Notes: a model not told the origin generated them from the letters alone. 64,000 nucleotides of DNA from Adineta vaga (GCA_021613535.1 CP075496.1:620001-684000); one strand, 5' to 3'; shown: positions 48,216 through 58,721, numbered from the stretch's first letter. A program made the numbers and translations.

Positions 48216-49605
48216 ATGCATCTTCATATTTCTTTAATCATTTGTTTTGCATTATCGATTGTTTCAAGTCGTAATTTTGAACGAAAGAAAGGTTCCATTT
48301 TATCTGAAAGTTTTATCAATCGTATAAATCAAGCTCAAACAAAATGGGTAGCTGGACCAAATAAATTTCAAAATTGGTCAAAATCTTCAATTAAACGATT
48401 GATGGGTGTTCTTCCTGATCATTTTGTTCAAATAAAACATCTTGATCCATTGATTCATGAAGTTCCCAATGATTTACCAACAAATTTTGATGCACGAGAA
48501 CAATGGCCAAATTGTTCAACAATCAAAGAAGTTCGTGATCAAGGAAGGTTTGATAAAATACCAAAATGAGAAAAATTTTCAAGAAATAATCGAGTTTTTA
48601 CTTTAGTTGTGGAAGTTGTTGGGCATTTGGTGCTGTTGAAGCCATGTCTGATCGTATTTGTATTGCATCAAATGGTCAAAAAAATGCACATATATCAGCT
48701 GAAGATCTTGTTTGTATGTTTAAGTTTGAATATATATATAAATATACAAAATATTTTCTTTTCTTTTCTTCAGCATGTTGTTTATTATGTGGACAAGGTT
48801 GTAATGGAGGTTTTCCAACTGCTGCTTGGAATCATTATCGATTTACGGGATTAGTTACTGGTGGAAATTATAATTCGAAAGAAGGTTGTGAACCATATAC
48901 AATTGCTTCATGTGATCATCAGTAAGTTTAAAAATAAAAGTTGAAAATTAAACAAATTTATTTGTTATTTTAGTGTCAATGGAACTCTTCCACCAGTAAA
49001 TTTGTTTTATTTATCAAAAGAAAATATATTTTCTTTATTGTAGTGTCAAGGTGAAGAACCAACACCACATTGTAGTCGTAAATGTATTGATGGTTATCCA
49101 ACACCATTTGATCAAGATAAACATCACGGTAAAAGTGTTTACTCAGTAAAATCTCAACAAGAACAGATTCAAACTGAAATTATGAAAAATGGACCTGTTG
49201 AAGGAGCTTTTTCAGTTTATGCTGATTTTCTTGCTTATAAATCCGGTGTTTATCAACATACAGCTGGTTCGTTTCTTGGTGGTCATGGTATGTTCAACAT
49301 TTCTTTTTCTTTTTTCTGTTTGAATAAATCAGAAGAATTCAAAACAAAGACAAATTTTATTTGATTTTTATTTTTAGCAATTAAAATTCTTGGTTGGGGT
49401 GTTGAAAACTCCAGTCCATATTGGCTTGTTGCTAATTGTAAGTTGAGATATTTTCGAGAGAAACAAAAAAACCACGAAATTTATTTTTATTATTTTAAAA
49501 GCATGGAATGAAGATTGGGGTGATAAAGGTTTCTTTAAAATTCTTCGTGGTTCTGATGAATGTGGAATTGAAAGTGGTATTGTTGCTGGTGAACCCAAAC
49601 TTTAA
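48216..49605 (+). CDS. CTSB: Cathepsin B-like cysteine protease
   Basis: Seven exons (48216-48547, 48607-48713, 48774-48921, 48974-48995, 49044-49287, 49378-49437, 49502-49605) total 1,017 nt, giving 338 aa, the usual family length. Order: signal peptide (residues 1-18); propeptide with [15 protein letters not shown]; mature start [14 protein letters not shown]; active-site [28 protein letters not shown]; the His of [11 protein letters not shown]; the Asn of [12 protein letters not shown]. The occluding loop of cathepsin B ([23 protein letters not shown]) is present with its His-His pair, which gives dipeptidyl-carboxypeptidase ability. Exon 4 is only 22 nt and falls inside that loop. The product is lysosomal or digestive. 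Confidence 0.95.
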
Positions 49606-49657
49606 TAAACGATTGAAATATTTTTCTTATTGAAAACTAATACTAAAGAAATAAATT

Positions 49658-51304
49658 TTAAAAATAATTTTCTAAAATTTCTCCATATTTTGCTGATAAA
49701 AACATAATAGCAGCACCACTAATAATTCCAAAATTTTGTGTTAATAAAATTTTAAATTTTAAGAATCTTGTAACTGGTTTTCTTTGCATTAAACAATCTT
49801 GTTCAATTTCATTTCCCATTGATATTAATTCTGGAATCTACAAGAGAGAAGAGATGAAAAAGAACTCAAGAAAAAATAAAGAAAATTTTTACCATATTTA
49901 CTAAACCAATATAAACAAACATTCCTCCAGCTAAAGCACAAATCCATGAATGAACATTTTCTAATTCTCCTAATTTCGCTCCAAGAAAAAATCCCGGATA
50001 AATTCCACAAGCCGACAAAAAATTCATGAAAAGAGCTTGTTTTATTGTCAGACCACTACTTAATAAAATCGCTGTATCACCTAAAATTCATTTTTTTTAA
50101 ACACAAAATCTTCTTCTCTTAAAATCTATTCTTACCAAGTTTATGAGAAAATTCTTCACAAATAATTGAAACAGTCATACGAAGACAATTACTAACTGAA
50201 ACCATTGCAATTGCACCAATTGTTAATCCATCAATAAGACCATGAAGTGAATCACTAACTAATATCATCCATCCAATTGGTTTCATTAATCGTAAATTTT
50301 CTCTTAAACTTCTCGTATTTTTTTGATGAAGAATTGGCTAAAATTGAAATAATCAATTCAATTAGCAAATCTTCGGGTTTTTTTTTCTTCAAAATTTACT
50401 GAAATATCTTCTGCATGATCATGTGTTGGAATTGTCTAAATTAAAAGAAAGAGTTGAATAGAAAAAAAAACGAAGAGAAATAACAAACCGTTTGAATATG
50501 AAAAAAGATATTTGATAATTGATCACGCATAAAATATAAATAAATAACAATTAAACCAATCAGACCTTTTGTTACAAATGAAGAATCTTTATCATAAGAT
50601 TCAACATCAAATGCCTTGAAAGAATAAACAATATAATTCAATGAAAAGAATCAAAATATTTTACCATTGGAATAAGATGAAATATTCCTGTTCCAAGAAG
50701 TGTTCCAACCGCTAATTAATTTTCAATATTTTATCATAAATTACATCAAATCTTTCTTACCTAAACCAATAAATGTTGATAAAATCCATTTAAAAGTTGT
50801 TTTATTTCGAAATGGTAAAATAATTGCACCAAATAAAGCTGTTAAATTGATAATTACGACCGAAATTAAACCAATAAAAAAATCTTTGAAAAATAAAAAC
50901 AAAATTTTTCTCTTCTTTTTCAAATTCTAATAAAAACAAAACAAACGTTTCCATTTTGATGTTTCTTTTGATTTGTGACATGATTGATTAAATTTCATTG
51001 TTGCTAAGATTGGCATGAAATGTTGAACATCTTCTTCTGTTATATCAGAAGTTGAATTTAATTTCTCAAGAATTTCATTTGATGGAGAAAAACACTAAAA
51101 TTCAATTTAATTTTCAAAGAAATCAAAAACAAAACAAAGTTTTACTTGATTATTATTTAATTTATCATAAAGAGTTTTTAAATTTGAATGATTTTTCAAA
51201 TATGAATAGAGAAGATTTTCTTCATAATGAATTAATTTTGTATTTTTTGTTAAAACGCAATTCCATCCAATAAGAATAATTAATAAAACAATCGTTTTCA
51301 TCAT
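49658..51304 (-). CDS. ZIP family metal transporter, ZIP8/ZIP14-like
   Basis: The minus-strand model starts at ATG 51302-51304 (exon 1 51304-51146, exon 2 from 51094) and runs through several short introns to TAA at 49658. There is a signal peptide (MMKTIVLLIILIGW) and a luminal N-terminal domain with EENLLYSYL and ITEEDVQHF, then eight-TM ZIP parts: GLISVVIINLTALFGAIILP, GLGAVGTLLGTGIFHLIP, a short loop with HDHAED, DSLHGLIDGLTIGA, and CEEFSHKLGDTAILL. In most ZIPs the last motif is HExPHE; replacement of the first His by Glu (EEFSHK) is the signature of ZIP8/ZIP14, which carry zinc, manganese and iron. The promoter region (51,345-51,540) has a second copy at 59,262-59,650. Confidence 0.88.
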
Positions 51305-51344
51305 CTAAAATATTCATTCGTTTGAAATTTTTCATTTTTTAATA

Positions 51345-51540
51345 AAAAGTAAAAAAAAAAGACGACGAAGGTGTCGAGATATCTAAATGAAGATTGAATG
51401 AATCGATAATAAGCATAACATTTATATATAACATTTGATCATTATTATATCAACGTTCGTTTCATTTCGATTTTTTTTCTCTCATCGGATCTCATGCGTG
51501 AAAAACACGAGTGACAAATACATTTGGAATATTTAACCAG
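51345..51540 (+). repeat. Segment duplicated at 59,262-59,650
   Basis: The words TTGAATGAATCGATAATAAG, TATTATATCAACGTTCGT and CATGCGTGAAAAACACGAG recur in the same order and orientation at 59,262-59,650, where a 207-bp element interrupts the copy. Here the segment is uninterrupted and lies directly upstream of the ZIP start codon. Confidence 0.8.
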
Positions 51541-51619
51541 AATATGATAAGAATATGAAATAATATGATTTTATTTTCGAGTTTAGAAAAAAAACACTTT
51601 TTGTTCATTTCAGATACAT

Positions 51620-52565
51620 CTATTGAGTATTATTAGAAATGACTTTTTGATTTATGTTTTGGATAAAATCATCAGCGCTATCAAAAACAGGTTTCCAATA
51701 TTGATTCATATTTTGATTCAGCGATTCATTGAATTGTCTTCGTATAGGTTCTACATCTTGTTTGTCACGAATAGCTGTCCAGATATTTTCAATATATTGT
51801 TCATATTTCGTTAATATATCATCCAATGATTCTTCCATGCGCTTGGCAATTTCCGTACTTAATCTCAATAATTCTCTATAATTTTCTGAACGAATTCGAT
51901 AAGTCTCTGGATCTTCCTGTTCCATTGCAGGATTTGGTCTTGCTGAAAGTATTGTTTGTTGAAAGTTCTCAATGTTTTCCAATAGCTCACGTTTAAAATT
52001 CTCCAAATTATTCGTGACATATTGTTCAATATCCTTGTCTGCTACTTCAGATGTTGAATTTTTACTTCGAATCCAATTCATGATTTTATTACCACCAGAT
52101 GATGCTCGTTCTTGTAATCTGAGAATTAATGTTGGAAGTTTTTTCTCATTTTGATCTTGAACTATTGTTAGAGTCCTCTACAAGAAAAAACACATTTAGA
52201 AAAATACCTTGTTAATAACGACAGTTTTATTGTCTTACGATTTTCAACAGAATTTTGGTAGCCTTTCCTCTTACATCACGCATAAGAATATTATATGAAT
52301 AGGACTCCGATATTATTTAGATTAACTTGTGAGAATCGGAAAAAACTTAAGATGGGATTAGAGATCTTTTTTAAATTAAATCTATTAACATTTACTCACG
52401 AAGTACAAAAGAACACTAGAAAACAACTTACGCTAGCGTAGTTTTGATTAGTAGCTTGATTTGACGATGACGGTTCTTTCTACAAAAAAATATATCAATA
52501 TTAAGAATGAACAATAAAATGCTTCTTAATACCTGAGAATCTCCAGCTGAATTTTGAGAAGCCAT
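51620..52565 (-). CDS. Helical protein B1 of an unrecognised paired family
   Basis: Three exons (52565-52533, 52479-52432, 52177-51620) total 639 nt, giving 212 aa. It starts MASQNSAGDSQ and has no signal peptide or TM. The product is helix-rich, with the family motif ILSARPNPAM...YRELLRLSTEIAKRMEESLDDI and a Trp-Pro tail MNQYWKPVFDSADDF. The exon structure (11, 16 and 185 codons) matches its paralogue B2 (7, 19 and 184). It lies 99 bp after A1 on the same strand, and an acceptor-like TGTTTCAG followed by ATCGATTTT precedes the start by 18 bases. I recognise no known domain; ARP-x(n)-YRELL is shared with the A proteins, so A and B are probably related to each other. Confidence 0.75.
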
Positions 52566-52583
52566 TTTGTCAATAAAATCGAT

Positions 52584-52602
52584 CTGAAACACAAAAGTAA
52601 TT
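52584..52602 (-). promoter_or_regulatory. Conserved splice acceptor upstream of B1 start (candidate trans-splice site)
   Basis: On the minus strand TTTTGTGTTTCAG is followed by ATCGATTTTATTGACAAA and ATG. The same acceptor-ATCGATTTT arrangement precedes B2. With only 99 bp between A1 and B1, this could be a spliced-leader acceptor or the end of a leader intron. Confidence 0.45.
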
Positions 52603-52664
52603 AAGCCTAGAAGCATAGAATCTGGTTTTATTTATGTGGAATAATGTTTATAGAAATGAATCAA

Positions 52665-53102
52665 TTAGAAAAAAAGTCTAATGACAGTTCTGAAAGCATT
52701 TTGAATTTTTTCAAGAATGCGATCAACTTCTTCACAGATCCATTCGATAATTTCTCGAACAATATCGAGTACTTTATCAAATATATTTCGAATCCAACCT
52801 CGAAGTCTCTCCATGCCTTCGTCTGCATATCGAAGAAGTTCACGGTAATCATCCTTTTCTTTTTGTGAAGCATTTGAATCAGGTCGTCTACTAAGAATTC
52901 GACTTTTAATCCCGTCAAGACGATCGAGGGTAGCATTTTTTGTTTCATTCACTGGCCGGATAAATTCAGCTTCTTCATCGCTGAATCGGTTTCTAGTCTT
53001 TGCTTGTTGCGCCATCGATGTCATTGTATTCTGCAGTCTATCAATACTCTCTGAAGTATTGCTTTTGAAATCTGCTGTTGCTTCATCAAATATTGAGGCC
53101 AT
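52665..53102 (-). CDS. Helical protein A1 of an unrecognised paired family
   Basis: One exon, 145 aa from ATG 53100-53102 (MASIFDEATADFKSN). It is predicted all-helical with a charged N-terminal half (SDEEAEFIRPVNETKNATL), the shared motif ILSRRPDSNA..DDYRELLRYADEGMERL, and a strongly amphipathic C-terminal helix rich in Trp/Ile (WIRNIFDKVLDIVREI, EWICEEVDRI) ending in RLFF. The same architecture and length occur in A2 (145 aa). The amphipathic tail could bind lipid or self-assemble; there is no signal peptide. It is the upstream member of the A1-B1 pair. Confidence 0.75.
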   Translation of the reverse strand: MASIFDEATADFKSNTSESIDRLQNTMTSMAQQAKTRNRFSDEEAEFIRPVNETKNATLDRLDGIKSRILSRRPDSNASQKEKDDYRELLRYADEGMERLRGWIRNIFDKVLDIVREIIEWICEEVDRILEKIQNAFRTVIRLFF

Positions 53103-53404
53103 GGTCTTAAAATATATATACTATATTGTACATTCAAAAGTTCCAAACTTACTTTGTATCGTAGAATAAAATTCAATTGGAAAATGTTGGTTGACAAGAT
53201 TAATGATTTGAAGAACGTGTTTTTTTATATCACAATAAATAAATAACAAAAGTTTTCGTGGATTCAGTTGAATGGAAAAATCTGTAATAGAGATTTTCAA
53301 CAGACATCTGTGCCATCAAAATCTGTTATCTGACGTGAATATTTCAAAATAACACAGTCAAGATATACTATTTAATGCTTCTAACGAATAATAATTCGTC
53401 ATTT

Positions 53405-53900
53405 CTAGGAGTACACATAGTTCAGTTCACGAACCGGTTCAAATGAGCTGAAGAACTGGTCACAACAGTTCAGTTCGCATGAACTGAACTTTGCAAACAG
53501 ATCACCAGAAAGAGCTGAACCTACTTCAACGGTTCAGTTTAAGTGAACTAAACTAAATTGACAGTTCAGGTGAACGAACTGAACCTTTTGAACAGTTCGC
53601 CTCATACGAACCGAATTTTATCAAGAATTCTTTTCGTAAAAACTCTTCGAAATTATTCCCAAAACCGAACAATATTACTCAATACCCGGACGTACAGTTC
53701 CCAAAATAGAATAAAACTGTTCTGTTCTGGGAATTATACTTCCGGGTATTAAGCAGTATTGTTCTGTTTCAGAAATAGCTTCGCAGAGCTCTTACGAAAA
53801 GAATTCTTGATAGAATTTCGTTCGTATGAGCTGAACTGTTCAAAAGGTTCAGTTCGTTCAGACGAGCTGTTTGCGCAGTTCAGTTTATGTGTACTCCTAG
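53405..53900. mobile_element. Foldback element with 15-bp terminal inverted repeats and TCATTT target duplication
   Basis: The ends are CTAGGAGTACACATA and its perfect inverse TATGTGTACTCCTAG, flanked on both sides by TCATTT (53,399-53,404 and 53,901-53,906). The interior is largely self-complementary and rich in GTTCAGTTC/GAACTGAAC motifs. No open frame of note. It is a non-autonomous DNA element 303 bp upstream of A1. Confidence 0.85.
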
Positions 53901-53906
53901 TCATTT

Positions 53907-54829
53907 ACTAATATTTGCTTTTTTCTTCTTGTATTTTGTATAATCATTATAAATTACACTATTCTCTAATGAGTAACCACGTAGGATATCCTAGTATAAG
54001 ATTCGTGTTTTTTCTACTGAGATTCATCTGACGACCGATTCGAAGTAGATCTCGACGAGCTCTATTGATTTCAAATATTGCTTTTCTCAATACCTCTTTC
54101 TAGACTCCTGAAAAACTCAACATCTTCCAGAATACTTAAAGATGTGGATGAGTGCGAAGGAGCCATAGATATACTTACACACACCTTATCTGGAAATGAA
54201 GCTGATTCAGAGCATTACAGTCGACTGCGTGTTATATAGGGACAACGAGTGATTGTATATTATGTAAGTTAAGAAAGGAAAATACCAGACTTCGCCCAAG
54301 GCTAATGTGAAATTACCTATCATATTGCAACACACAAAGAAATGAATACAGGAAGAAAACATAAAAGAGCAACCTGGACGGCATCATTAATAACTATGTT
54401 TTTTCCCCTTGTATCACATATTTTTCGACATAATTATTTTATGTTACTTCTGTATTTATTTATCTGTCTATGAGTAACACGGTAGTAATTTCCTAATGAT
54501 TTTGTGTCGAAGATTATGGTATTTTCTTTTCTTAGTTCACGTCATATATAATAACGCGATGTTTCTATTTAAAATGTCGTTGATTTTAACATTTCGAATA
54601 ACCAAGGAAACAGTATCCATACATTGACATATTCCGCAAAATCTAACGATGAAAATCAAAATGGAAACAAGCAATCAGGACAATAAACAATGTCCAAATC
54701 TATTCATAATTAAACTGGCAGTGGTAATGCCACTAATGGACAAACTGTAAGTAAAAGTAAATTACTCTTTTCTGCCGAATTTTTCTCATGATTTAAAATA
54801 ACTACTACTACCCATAACGGAAAAATATT
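53907..54829. other. Intergenic, no gene seen
   Basis: About 0.9 kb between two elements, without a supported frame. It lies inside the space between the mirrored A/B modules. Confidence 0.4.
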
Positions 54830-55010
54830 TAAGTCGCTACCGCTGAAGGACGCGATTGTGTCTTGAAAGATCGCGGTCCGCAAAATAAACCGCACTTGAC
54901 CGCGGTGTTTTTTATCGCAATATCGATTTAGCACCGTAAACTAGAACGAAACCGCGATGTTCACACCGTTGAATATCGCGGTTTCAGAAAAGCTTGATAA
55001 GACATAGATT
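54830..55010. repeat. GC-richer patch with CCGCGGT-type words
   Basis: The words ACCGCGGTG, AACCGCGAT, CGCGGTTTC and GATCGCGGTCC recur in both orientations in a 180-bp stretch that stands out from the AT-rich background. A similar patch lies at 56,430-56,610. These are probably two decayed copies of an inverted-repeat element, but the ends are not clear. Confidence 0.45.
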
Positions 55011-55400
55011 AGTTGCGGTATTTGAGAATCACCATACATTACGATATTAAATTTTGCGAACTTTCTATTACAAACCGCTATCTCCTCATTATGTACGAAG
55101 ATATCATTGTTCTAAATGATTTCGTGTTAGTAATATGGTCATATTTTTTATGTGATTTTTGTCATAATGATATATCACAACAATTTCCATTCATATAATC
55201 ACAGTTAAATTTAAAAAAAGATATTTCTGATTGAAGTTAGACTCAGCTTTTTTCCATTGACTAATGAAATGAGATGAGATAAAAAGACTAGTTCTGTAAG
55301 TCAAATTGTGAAGAAATTATTAAACTAAATTCAAATAGACGTTATAGATTAATCTAATATTATATTGAGTGAAAATAGACATGAATACATCTTAAAGATA

Positions 55401-55691
55401 CTCAGGCAGACAAAATCGATAAAAAAAACGCGATTCACGAGAAAAAAACAACGTTCTTATGTTGGTTTTTTCTAACGAAACCTTTATTGACCACGTTACA
55501 AAATACACTTTCGTGTGCGTTCAAACGTTGTTATTACCTATTTTCTGTCGGGAAGAAAAAACATCGTTTATACAGGTACAAAAGTGTATTTTTTAGCACG
55601 GTAAATATACGTTTTGTTGGAAAAAAAACAATATAAGAACGTGGTTTTTTTCTCGCGAATCGTGTTTTTTTATCGATTTTGTCTGTCTGGG
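55401..55691. mobile_element. MITE with ~57-bp inverted repeats and TA target duplication
   Basis: The left end CTCAGGCAGACAAAATCGAT and right end (inverted) CCCAGACAGACAAAATCGAT continue as inverted repeats to about 57 bp (through CGAGAAAAAAAC and GTTCTTAT). TA flanks both ends (55,399-55,400; 55,692-55,693). TA duplication and size (291 bp) fit a Tc1/mariner-mobilised MITE. No coding capacity. Confidence 0.85.
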
Positions 55692-55693
55692 TA

Positions 55694-56429
55694 TTAGTCA
55701 TATTTCGTTAAGATGATCATTTGTGACAATATGGTTATGAGATAGTAAAAGTTCAGAGATAAAAATAGACACAAATCTGTTTTTTCGACTGATGGAATCA
55801 AGATAAGTCTACCAAATAGTATTCTCATGCGTTCTGACGTACAAACCTACATATAGGCAGAACTGTAATAATATTTAAAATAGTTAGACTTTGTCGTAAC
55901 ACATGATAATGCAGTTCATCAACTAAAGATACTCATGAATGTACATTTGTCTCCAGAAATGATTCTATTTGAATAGATTGTGTTTATAGTTTAATCATCA
56001 TGACTATGAGTGATAAATAAGATTTTATATATATCCCGTATAGCACATCATCAACATGAATATCTCAGAAAATTTAATAAAATTATAAATGAGATATAAA
56101 TTATTAGGAATTATAAGATTCTTATAAATCCACTAATAAATGAAAAATATCAATCTAAATGAGAAGATATTTTATCGCTGATGAGATAAGGCTATCATAT
56201 CTGATATTAGTATGAACATCACCGGACGGTTAAATGGAATTAGTGGATTGCAATCACTCGATAAGAAGTTCGAATCTAATCAGAAGAAAATAAATAAAAA
56301 ATAGATAATGGTATTTAATGAATTGATCGAAGTGTTAAAGTATCATCTTAAGATAATGAATAGGTTACAAACATAGAAAAGTTAAAGATTACCACATAGA
56401 TGTCAGAAATAATATACCATCAATATGAT
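55694..56429. other. Intergenic, no gene seen
   Basis: About 0.7 kb of AT-rich DNA between two repeat patches. No supported frame. Confidence 0.4.
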
Positions 56430-56610
56430 GAATGTTTTTTTAAAAACCGTTAATAACCACGGTTTGAACATACGACGGTTTCGGGCGGTGTAGAAAAACC
56501 TAATAAAAGGTCTGCCTTTTTCGGTACAAAATCACGGTTCAAAACCGCAAGTAATAAACCGTTAATTACCGCGGTATTTATTGAAAAAATTTCCCGTGGG
56601 ACATTATGTA
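56430..56610. repeat. GC-richer patch similar to 54,830-55,010
   Basis: Contains ACCACGGTTTGAA, ACGACGGTTTCGGGCGG, ATCACGGTTCAAAACCGC and TTACCGCGGTATT in an AT background. It lies directly upstream of gene C, where the first exons of C would be expected. Confidence 0.45.
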
Positions 56611-56691
56611 TTCTTGTTTTATTGCAAAAAAGAATCGAATACACATAGAACGGTGTTTATGAACGAATTATTAAATACAACTTTATTCTAG

Positions 56692-57132
56692 CAAGTTTTG
56701 AAACTCATTGAACAAGTTAAACAACATTTACCAACTCTAATCTTTACATTAAAAAAGAAATCGATAGAAGAACAAGAAACATATATACTTCAAAATGTGG
56801 ATTCATTTCGTGACATGATTCTGAAACTTATTGAAGAGTTAAAAGAGCTTGTTTTGAGTGTACGTCCATCATCTGATACTATCAATGAACCCAACTACGA
56901 AGAACACAAAACAGCATATGGAGAATTACTCAAACTTGGAACAGCACTAATGGTCAGAATGGAAGATATTCTTAATAAAGTATTCGATGAATATATAAAG
57001 TTTCTTAATGAAGTAAGCCAAACAATTCGTGCTGATAATGATTCAACAGCTATTCTCGATGATTTTAATTGCAATATAGAAATGCATTTGAAACAATGCT
57101 GGGATCCTGTGTTTACTATGGCTAAAAGCTGA
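56692..57132 (+). pseudogene. Gene C, B-like relative lacking its 5' exons
   Basis: The exon follows an acceptor (TTATTCTAG at 56,683-56,691) and reads QVLKLIEQVKQHLPTLIF, which aligns with the start of B exon 3 (KTLTIIEEQNQKKIPTLIL). It has the family motif VLSVRPSSDT...YGELLKLGTALMVRMEDIL and the tail LKQCWDPVFTMAKS, then stops at 57130-57132. No ATG or exon 1/2 equivalent is visible upstream; that place is taken by the repeat patch at 56,430-56,610. The frame itself is unbroken, so it may be recently truncated or use an unseen distant exon. Confidence 0.55.
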
Positions 57133-57391
57133 AAGACGATACTAACCAATTTAAAAAATCTAGTCAGGATAAACAGTAAACTTAGATTCGTATTATCGAT
57201 TAAACAAATGAAAAACATTTCCTTTCTCTGAAGTTAACTCTGTTTTAATAATCATTAATTTGTTTTATTCTAGATTAATTTATTGCTGGTGATCAAATAA
57301 AACTTAATTTTTCTCAACAGTTTCATTAAAGAAACTATTAAGTGAGTTCGGACTTCTTGAATACACTTTATAATAGTTATATTTTAGAATA

Positions 57392-57829
57392 ATGAACTTA
57401 ACATTCGACCAAGCAGAATCAGAACTGAAAAGTTCTATCCAAAGTGATATCAAAAAATTGCAGAACAAAGTGATATCCATGGCACAGAGAGGAAGGACAA
57501 ACAACGAGTTTGCTGCCGAAGAAGCGGCCTTTATACGACAAGTTAAGCGAACGAAAGACGCTGCATCCCAACGTTGCGACGATGCGCAAAAAATAGTTAC
57601 CAGTAAACGACCTTCTCCGAATGCTCCAGAAAGAGAAAAGGAGGATTATCGTACACTTCTTCGATATGCAAATGAAGGAATGAGCAGATTACAAGTTTGG
57701 ATTACAAATATTTTTAATCAACTCATTAATATTGTCAGACAGATCGTCGATTGGATCTGGGACAGTATTGTTGACATTGGAACAAGAATCGGAAGTGCTT
57801 TTAGAGATGTGATCGATCTTTTTTTCTAA
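57392..57829 (+). CDS. Helical protein A2 of the paired family
   Basis: One exon, 145 aa (MNLTFDQAESELKSS). It is the paralogue of A1: FAAEEAAFIRQVKRTKDAA, VTSKRPSPNAPEREKEDYRTLLRYANEGMSRL, and the amphipathic Trp/Ile tail WITNIFNQLINIVRQI..WIWDSI ending DLFF. The start is one base after TATTTTAG, an acceptor-like sequence. B2 follows after a 106 bp gap on the same strand. Length and layout are identical to A1 although many residues differ, which argues for selection on the protein. Confidence 0.75.
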   Translation: MNLTFDQAESELKSSIQSDIKKLQNKVISMAQRGRTNNEFAAEEAAFIRQVKRTKDAASQRCDDAQKIVTSKRPSPNAPEREKEDYRTLLRYANEGMSRLQVWITNIFNQLINIVRQIVDWIWDSIVDIGTRIGSAFRDVIDLFF

Positions 57830-57904
57830 AATATAAATAATTCGATACACATTTCACACGAATACAATGATCCCTTATTGTATTATTAAATTTTATTGTT
57901 TTGT

Positions 57905-57916
57905 CTTATATTCTAG
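57905..57916 (+). promoter_or_regulatory. Conserved splice acceptor upstream of B2 start (candidate trans-splice site)
   Basis: TCTTATATTCTAG is followed by ATCGATTTTTATTTATAAT and ATG. It mirrors the B1 leader (acceptor, ATCGATTTT, start about 20 bases on), so the site is conserved between the copies. Confidence 0.45.
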
Positions 57917-57935
57917 ATCGATTTTTATTTATAAT

Positions 57936-58721
57936 ATGGCTTCTCGAAATTATCAAGTAATAAAAATATATTATTTATTAGTTTTGACTTTTATTCTTGA
58001 AATCATTTGTTTAGAAAGAATTATCATCGACGAATCGACCTCAAACTACTAATCATCAAGGTTATGCCACTGTAAGTCATTTAACACGTTTACTGGATTA
58101 CAAAGAATGACATTATACTTACATTTTATTCACAAATACTTTGATATCGTTTTTATTTTCTTTTAGAAAACTTTAACAATAATCGAAGAGCAAAATCAAA
58201 AAAAAATTCCAACATTGATTCTAAAATTACAAAAAGAAACACCATCTAGTGGCAGTAGGATCAAGAATTTCTTTCAACGTAGACGAGTAAAATCTACTGG
58301 ATTCTCAGAAAACGAACTTGAAGAACATATCCATGCTAATCTGGAAAATTTTAATAGAGAACTATCGAGAAATATAGAAGACTTTCAACAAATTGTTCTT
58401 TCGGCACGACCAAATCCGGCAATGCAAGATCGAGATCCAGAAGGATATCGAATTCATGCCGACAATTACAAACAGTTTTTAAACTTAGCTACTGAAATTA
58501 TCAAGCGTATGGAGGAATCATTGAATGATATATTAACACAATATGAGCAATATATCGAAAGTATCTGGATAGCTATTTGTCAAAAACAAGATATACGAGT
58601 CGTTCAAAGACAGTTTGATCAAGCTATAAAGGACAATATGAATCGACACTGGAACCCGGTTTTTAATCGTGCTGATCGTTTGATTGAAGACATCAATTCA
58701 ACAACTAATTCGAAGTATTAA
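57936..58721 (+). CDS. Helical protein B2 of the paired family
   Basis: Three exons (57936-57956, 58015-58071, 58167-58721) total 633 nt, giving 210 aa. It starts MASRNYQ, then a polar linker exon, then the helical domain: KTLTIIEEQNQKKIPTLIL, ELEEHIHANLENFNRELS, IVLSARPNPAMQ, the motif YKQFLNLATEIIKRMEESLNDI, IESIWIAI, and MNRHWNPVFNRADRLIEDI. The closest relative in the window is B1 with the same intron positions. There is no signal peptide or TM. No known family is recognised. Confidence 0.75.

Noticed and set aside
56250-56290. tRNA-like GTTCGAATCTAATC
   Set aside because: The T-loop-like word is not accompanied by acceptor, D-arm or anticodon stems; no tRNA gene could be folded by eye anywhere in the window.
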